Source of the DNA: Pantoea vagans
GTDB lineage: Bacteria > Pseudomonadota > Gammaproteobacteria > Enterobacterales > Enterobacteriaceae
NCBI RefSeq assembly: GCF_004792415.1
Contig: NZ_CP038853.1
Span: forward strand, 1,240,001 to 1,304,000
DNA: 64,000 nt
Reading direction: 5' to 3'
This document shows, one piece after another, positions 59,596-64,000 of this stretch (position 1 is the stretch's first letter; each line of letters opens with the position of its first letter). The position numbers and the translations under genes are program-made. A model generated the notes under the pieces. That model was given only the letters and a program-made list of their open reading frames with translations, was not told where the DNA came from and made no database searches.

Positions 59596-59629
59596 AAGCG
59601 GGTGCGCAAGCACCCGCTTTTTTTGTTTT
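59596..59629 (+). terminator. Giant adhesin terminator
   Basis: AAGCGGGTGC (59596-59605) and GCACCCGCTT (59610-59619) form a perfect 10-bp stem with loop GCAA, followed by TTTTTGTTTT. This is the strongest terminator in the locus and separates the adhesin transcript from the genes downstream. Confidence 0.92.
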
Positions 59630-59910
59630 AGTCACGTAATAATTTCACTTTCCAGATTATCGCCACTATTCATTAGCAGAATGAAAGATTAGGGTAAGCG
59701 CAGCAAACGGCGTGACGCCGTAAATCAGCATTCTGGCTCCATTTGTCGCTTTTATCAGCGTCTTCTTTCATCATCCCTGTTACCTGCGGGTAATCAGTTC
59801 CGACCAGCGGAAACGGGCAGCGTCAGCTGACCCACTACCCATCGTCAGTCTTAACCTCCGGTTTATCCGGGCGTTTTGGTCTGCGTTTCTGTTCTGAACT
59901 GAGGTTACCT
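59630..59910. other. Intergenic region before the second Ig-like protein
   Basis: The 280 bp hold no gene. There is a hairpin ACGGCG-TGA-CGCCGT (59707-59721). A promoter must lie here because of the preceding terminator, but I could not choose one. The segment GAGGTTAC just before the ATG is identical to the segment before the giant adhesin start. Confidence 0.5.
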
Positions 59911-61827
59911 ATGTCAACACGCGATACGCTTCGTTCCGTCCGGTTCGAATCCATTTTCCAGACGGCGGTGAGCGACTTTGCCGTCGCCGACAGCGCGCTG
60001 CCCGCCATTGCGCCAGTCGCAACGCAGAGTCTTAATCTGCCCGTCACCCCTTTCTCTGCGGAGTCACCGCATAGCAGCCCGCTCAACTACAGTGCCCTGG
60101 CGGTCAGCGCGGTGGAAAGTTCGCCACCCGCTGCACTGCGCCCCTATGAACCGATTGCCAGAGATGGCGTCATTGCCGCCTGGGAGGCGCAAAAGCCGGT
60201 GCATCTGCGTGGCCGGGCTGAAGGCGAAGCGGGCTCCACCGTCACGCTGACGTTCAACGACCAGAGCTGGCACAGCACCGTTAACAAGTGGGGCTACTGG
60301 AACGCCACCATGCCGGCTAATGCCCTGAAAGGCGTGCCGGATGGCAATCACAGCCTGGCGCTGACCATCACTGATAAAGCGGGCCACAGCACCACGACCG
60401 ACGTCGATTTTGGTCTCTATGTTGATCGCACCATCAAACCGACCCTGACAGTAGACACGGTCAGTGGCGACAACGCGGTAAATATTGCTGAGAGCATTTA
60501 CGGCGTTGAAATCAGCGGCAGCGCAACGCACCTGCCGGCAGGGTCATTGCTGAAATTAACCCTGGGCACGCAGACCACCACTGCCCACATGGAAGGCGAC
60601 GGCAAGTGGTATGGCACTTTCCAGGAAAGCGATATGCAGGCGCTGCAGGATGGCGTCTACAGCCTCAAAGTGACGGCGACCGATCCGAATGGAAAAACCG
60701 TAACCGACTATCACGACCTGACGCTGATTACCCACCTGAGCAGCCTGCCAAAAATTACCTTTGATAAGGTTACGTCGGACGACGTGATTAATCTGGCGGA
60801 AACCCAGCAGGATCTGCTGCTGAGCGGCACGCTCTCTACCGTGATGCCGGGTCACCGGCTGGTGATCACCGGGGCCAACCAGAAAGATTATGCTGCCACA
60901 ATAGGCGAGGATGGCCACTGGCAGGTGGTGATCCCGGCGGCGGATGTGCACGACTTTATTAATATTGGCGAGATCCGCGCCTGGTCGATCGACGGGGCCA
61001 ATAACTACACGGATGCCACGCATGAGCTGAATATCCACACCGGCTTTATTCCGATCTACACCGAAATGGATCTGGGCGATGACATGACGCTTAACTATCA
61101 GGAGGCGCAGCACGATCTGAGCTTCTACGTTGAGGGCTGCAACACGCTGGAGATCAACGGCAAAACCTACCAGCCCGATGCGCAGGGCATGGTGACGCTC
61201 ACCTCCGGCGACCTGATGGCGCTGCCGGATGGTCCGGTCGCCGCCACCTTCTATCGTCAGGATCAGTACGGCAACAGCGACACGCAGAACCGGGAGACCC
61301 TCTTTACCGTGGCCGTGCATCAGCGGCCAACTCTGACGCTGGACACCGCCTTTGATGACAACAAAATTGATGCCGCCGATGTCAACAGCTGGCATCTGAT
61401 CCAGGGCAGCTCCAGCCATCTGCAACCGGGCAGCCTGGTAGAATTAACCCTGGGCGATCAGCATTACAGCGCCAGCGTAAAAGCGGATGGTGGCTGGGCA
61501 CTGACCATTCTGGCCGGGGAGCTGGCACCGCTGGATGATGGTGAGTACCAGATGACGGTCAGCGGTAAAGACAGCGCCGGTAATCTGGCCACGGCCAGCC
61601 AGACGGTGCAGGTGGCATCGCATACCGAAACGGGCAGCCTGATGGCGGATCAGACGGTGGATAACCTGCTGGAAACCGTCACGCTGACCCAGCAGGCGGA
61701 GACCGCGCACGTGGCACACGCCTCTACGGCCTCTGCCGTTCCGCAGGAGAGCCATCTCTTCTCCGATGTTTCTTACACCCTTGCCGATCATCTGCTGCAG
61801 CATCCTGCAGCACAGCCGATAGTCTGA
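59911..61827 (+). CDS. Second Ig-like repeat protein of the adhesin locus
   Basis: This 638-residue protein has about five Ig-like repeats between residues 80 and 565, of the same general type as the giant adhesin. Openings such as VSGDNAVNIAES, TSDDVINLAET and FDDNKIDAADV show this. Its first 75 residues are low-complexity (Ala, Ser, Pro rich) and differ from the BapA-type prefix. There is no hydrophobic-polyglycine segment and no copy of the C-terminal domain of the giant protein. The last 70 residues are Thr, Ala and His rich and end in SYTLADHLLQHPAAQPIV. There is no Sec signal peptide. It has one cysteine (YVEGCNTLEI). It may be a second substrate or an accessory factor of the downstream type I system. 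I do not recognise a named family. Confidence 0.82.
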   Translation: MSTRDTLRSVRFESIFQTAVSDFAVADSALPAIAPVATQSLNLPVTPFSAESPHSSPLNYSALAVSAVESSPPAALRPYEPIARDGVIAAWEAQKPVHLRGRAEGEAGSTVTLTFNDQSWHSTVNKWGYWNATMPANALKGVPDGNHSLALTITDKAGHSTTTDVDFGLYVDRTIKPTLTVDTVSGDNAVNIAESIYGVEISGSATHLPAGSLLKLTLGTQTTTAHMEGDGKWYGTFQESDMQALQDGVYSLKVTATDPNGKTVTDYHDLTLITHLSSLPKITFDKVTSDDVINLAETQQDLLLSGTLSTVMPGHRLVITGANQKDYAATIGEDGHWQVVIPAADVHDFINIGEIRAWSIDGANNYTDATHELNIHTGFIPIYTEMDLGDDMTLNYQEAQHDLSFYVEGCNTLEINGKTYQPDAQGMVTLTSGDLMALPDGPVAATFYRQDQYGNSDTQNRETLFTVAVHQRPTLTLDTAFDDNKIDAADVNSWHLIQGSSSHLQPGSLVELTLGDQHYSASVKADGGWALTILAGELAPLDDGEYQMTVSGKDSAGNLATASQTVQVASHTETGSLMADQTVDNLLETVTLTQQAETAHVAHASTASAVPQESHLFSDVSYTLADHLLQHPAAQPIV

Positions 61828-62131
61828 CGCTAACACATTAGTAAAATAACTGCCTTCCGGACAGGTCTGTTAAGCCTGTCTGGATTGGCACAGATTTGTT
61901 TGATGGTTATTTTTTGTCCATACAGGAGAAATATTAAAGAATTCATCTGTTTTTTGCAGGAATAAGCGCGGGATATGATCTAATAATGTTAAAGGTCGTT
62001 TAGCGTCCCGCTTGCGAATCATAAATAAAATAACGCAATAACGCTGTCTGGCTATGAGATACACCCCTTTTTGCTCGCTTTGTTCACCAGGAAAAACACC
62101 ATGATGATAAGAACCTCTGCTGGTATGGATA
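61828..62131. other. Intergenic region before the TolC-like gene
   Basis: The 304 bp are AT-rich and hold no gene. GACAGG (61860-61865) and CCTGTC (61875-61880) can pair as an imperfect hairpin without a T-run directly after it. A promoter for the secretion genes may lie here. Confidence 0.45.
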
Positions 62132-63487
62132 ATGAACAAAGCGCGATTAACTTTTTTGTTGTGCGCCCTGAGTGGCGTGGCAGTGCCCGCGGCCTTTGCC
62201 GCACCGTTACCGAAAGCCGAATTTAACTGGCGCGCCGCGCCAACCGAAGAACAGATTGCCAGCTTAACGCTGCGCGACGCCATTCTCCGGGCCTTTGCCC
62301 GCAATCCGAAAATCTCGGAAGCGGCGGCACAGATCCACGTCGGTGAGGGAGATCTGGATGCCGCCCGCAGCGCCTGGTATCCGCAGATCTCACTGCAGGG
62401 TGCCGCGGGACGCTCTCACCAGACCGACTCCGCTGGCAGTCTGAACAATAATGGCTCCGGCGGTATCACGCTCAGTCAGCTGCTTTACGACTTTGGCCGC
62501 ACCGGCAGCGCCATCGATGAACAGCATGCCCTGTCAGAGGCCTATCGTTTCGGCCTGTTCGATTCGATGACGACCGTGGCGGAAGATACGCTGCAGGCCT
62601 ACCTCGAAGTCAAACGCTACCAGGCGCTGTCTGAAACGGCGCACACTAATATCGCCTCGCTGCAGCGGGTACGGGATATTGCGAAACTGCGCGCCGATGC
62701 CGGGCTCAATTCCCAGTCAGATGTTTTGCAGGCGGAAACCCGCATCGCCGCGATGCAGGCCACGCTGGAGCAATATCGCGCCCAGCTGCGTTCCGCCACC
62801 GCGCAGCTGACCGTGCTGACCGGTGTCGTGCCCGCCACGTTGCCCGAACTGCCCCAGGCGTTGCTGAAACAGCAGATCACCCTCGACAAAATTGCCTATG
62901 AAAGCAGCGCCGCAGTACGCAGCGCGCAGTCTAAACAGGAAGCCGCCCGTGAGCGGGTGCGCCAGGCCCAGTCCGGTCACTGGCCGACCATCAAAGTGCA
63001 GGCGGGCCGGACCCGCTATGAAAACGATCGTTCGTCTTACTGGGATGATGAAGTACAGCTGCAGGTGGAAGCGCCGCTTTATCAGGGCGGCATGGTGAAT
63101 GCCAAAACTGAGTCAGCGGAGGGCGACCGTGAAGCGGCACAGGCTGCGGTGCAGCAGGCCAAACTTGCCATCAATCAGAACGCCTCGACTGCCTATGCCG
63201 ACATGATCGGGGCACAGCAGCGGCAGGCCGCCGGAGAAGTGCAGCTGGCCAGCGCCGACCATACCCGTAATGTCTACGCCGATGAATATCGTCTGAGTAA
63301 GCGCAGCCTGAACGACCTGCTGAGCGTGGAACAGGATGTGTTTCAGGCCGACAGCTCACGTATCACCGCGCTTTACGATGGCTGGGACGCCACCGTGCGC
63401 TATGCCGCCGCGGTAGACAATCTGCTCGATATCATGGGTATCGATCGCCAGCAAAGCAGCGGCGATCTCCTTCCTTCGCTGCAATAG
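62132..63487 (+). CDS. TolC-family outer membrane factor of a type I secretion system
   Basis: This 451-residue protein has a Sec signal peptide (MNKARLTFLLCALSGVAVPA, cleavage likely after AAFA). It carries the two-repeat TolC/OEP architecture: LTLRDAILRAFARNPKI, the strand segment GITLSQLLYDFGRTGS and the second-half strands VQLQVEAPLYQGG. It would form the trimeric outer-membrane tunnel for export of the giant adhesin. The position matches bapB of Salmonella and the AggA/LapE-type genes next to other large adhesins. The ribosome binding site is weak (GGA close to the ATG). The ABC exporter gene starts 16 bp downstream. Confidence 0.9.
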   Translation: MNKARLTFLLCALSGVAVPAAFAAPLPKAEFNWRAAPTEEQIASLTLRDAILRAFARNPKISEAAAQIHVGEGDLDAARSAWYPQISLQGAAGRSHQTDSAGSLNNNGSGGITLSQLLYDFGRTGSAIDEQHALSEAYRFGLFDSMTTVAEDTLQAYLEVKRYQALSETAHTNIASLQRVRDIAKLRADAGLNSQSDVLQAETRIAAMQATLEQYRAQLRSATAQLTVLTGVVPATLPELPQALLKQQITLDKIAYESSAAVRSAQSKQEAARERVRQAQSGHWPTIKVQAGRTRYENDRSSYWDDEVQLQVEAPLYQGGMVNAKTESAEGDREAAQAAVQQAKLAINQNASTAYADMIGAQQRQAAGEVQLASADHTRNVYADEYRLSKRSLNDLLSVEQDVFQADSSRITALYDGWDATVRYAAAVDNLLDIMGIDRQQSSGDLLPSLQ

Positions 63488-63503
63488 CGATAAGGCATTA
63501 ATA

Positions 63504-64000
63504 ATGAGTACATCAACCCTGAATACCGATAACTGGATTGCCGCCATGCTGCGTGTCGCCGCGCGATTCGGTAAACCTGCCGATGGCAAAACCCTGCGTC
63601 AGCAGATGCGCTGGTTTGAACATCTGCCGGTGTCGCAGCAGCTGGAGCGGCTTTCCGGGCTGCTGGGACTGCATCTGACCATGGTACCGCAGAACAAACT
63701 GCGCTGGCGTCAGGAGATCACCCCGGTGGTGCTGGTGCTGGAAAATGCCAGCGTGGCGGTGCTGGAGAATATCGATTCTGACGGCAGCGCACGCTACTGG
63801 CTCAGTGAAGGCGGCGATGTGGTGCGTGAAAGCGCCTTATCAGAACTGCTGACGCGCGCGCAGGGCGATGTCGGCGTGATTGGCGTGGCGGCGCGTGGCC
63901 GTGATGCGCGTATCGACGAATTCATTCAGCCCTATGAGCCGCACTGGTTCTGGAAAAACTTTCGTGGCATGGGTCGCCGTATTACCGAGATCTCGCTGGC
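63504..64000 (+). CDS. Type I secretion ABC exporter (LssB/LapB type), 5' part
   Basis: The first 165 codons are present; the gene runs off the right edge. The N-terminal region (about 1-130: IAAMLRVAARFGKPADGKTL, FEHLPVSQQLERLSGLLGLH, TPVVLVLENASVAVLENID) is a C39-peptidase-like domain. It has no catalytic cysteine, as in exporters of large RTX or Bap-type substrates. The next segment (PYEPHWFWKNFRGMGRRITEI) is the usual entry into the first transmembrane helices. ATPase motifs lie outside the window. It probably works with the TolC-like protein upstream and a membrane fusion protein expected downstream. Confidence 0.87.
   Translation, partial: MSTSTLNTDNWIAAMLRVAARFGKPADGKTLRQQMRWFEHLPVSQQLERLSGLLGLHLTMVPQNKLRWRQEITPVVLVLENASVAVLENIDSDGSARYWLSEGGDVVRESALSELLTRAQGDVGVIGVAARGRDARIDEFIQPYEPHWFWKNFRGMGRRITEISL

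Noticed and set aside
60556..61425. 289-codon minus-strand frame opposite the second Ig-like protein
   Set aside because: The plus-strand frame has a good ribosome binding site and Ig-like repeats matching its neighbour. The minus frame has neither.

Overview
The window is chromosomal DNA of a gamma-proteobacterium of the order Enterobacterales. The proteins closely resemble their Escherichia coli counterparts (alaA, lrhA, nuoA-N, nrdAB, gyrA, rcsCBD), and the gene order is collinear with E. coli apart from missing blocks. The LrhA/HexA-type regulator, the multi-hairpin intergenic elements and the large BapA-like adhesin locus suggest family Erwiniaceae, most likely Pantoea or a close relative. 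The genus is an inference.

Layout. 1-4,120: end of a sugar phosphatase gene (hxpA/yfbT), yfbR and alaA on the minus strand, then the divergent regulator lrhA. 4,121-19,870: the complete nuo operon (nuoA, B, CD fusion, E-N) for respiratory complex I, with a perfect palindrome upstream of nuoA, two hairpins between nuoF and nuoG, and an ERIC-like hairpin between nuoL and nuoM. 19,871-24,228: elaA, opgD (minus), elaB with a sigma-S-like promoter, and yfaY. 24,229-29,520: a multi-hairpin element with terminal inverted repeats, then the ribonucleotide reductase operon nrdA-nrdB-yfaE (minus) with DnaA boxes and possible NrdR boxes, and ubiG (minus). 29,521-33,417: gyrA followed by almost four copies of a 198-bp palindromic tandem repeat. 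33,418-40,817: the Rcs phosphorelay genes rcsC (plus), rcsB and rcsD (minus), with an MFS transporter gene immediately upstream of rcsD. 40,818-64,000: a giant adhesin system.

The adhesin system is the most distinctive region. A single uninterrupted 6,002-residue ORF (41,557-59,565) has a BapA-type N-terminal domain, a hydrophobic plus polyglycine segment, about 55 Ig-like repeats of roughly 100 residues, and a type I secretion C-terminal domain. After a strong terminator comes a second, 638-residue Ig-like repeat protein that has neither the BapA-type N-terminus nor an obvious copy of that C-terminal domain. It is followed by a TolC-family outer membrane factor and the start of a type I secretion ABC exporter that runs off the window. 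By analogy with Salmonella bapABCD, these genes probably secrete the giant protein for surface adhesion and biofilm formation. The function of the second protein is unknown and is the best candidate here for something undescribed.

All calls come from reading the sequence and recalled family knowledge. No database search was possible. Promoters and operators are pattern matches only.
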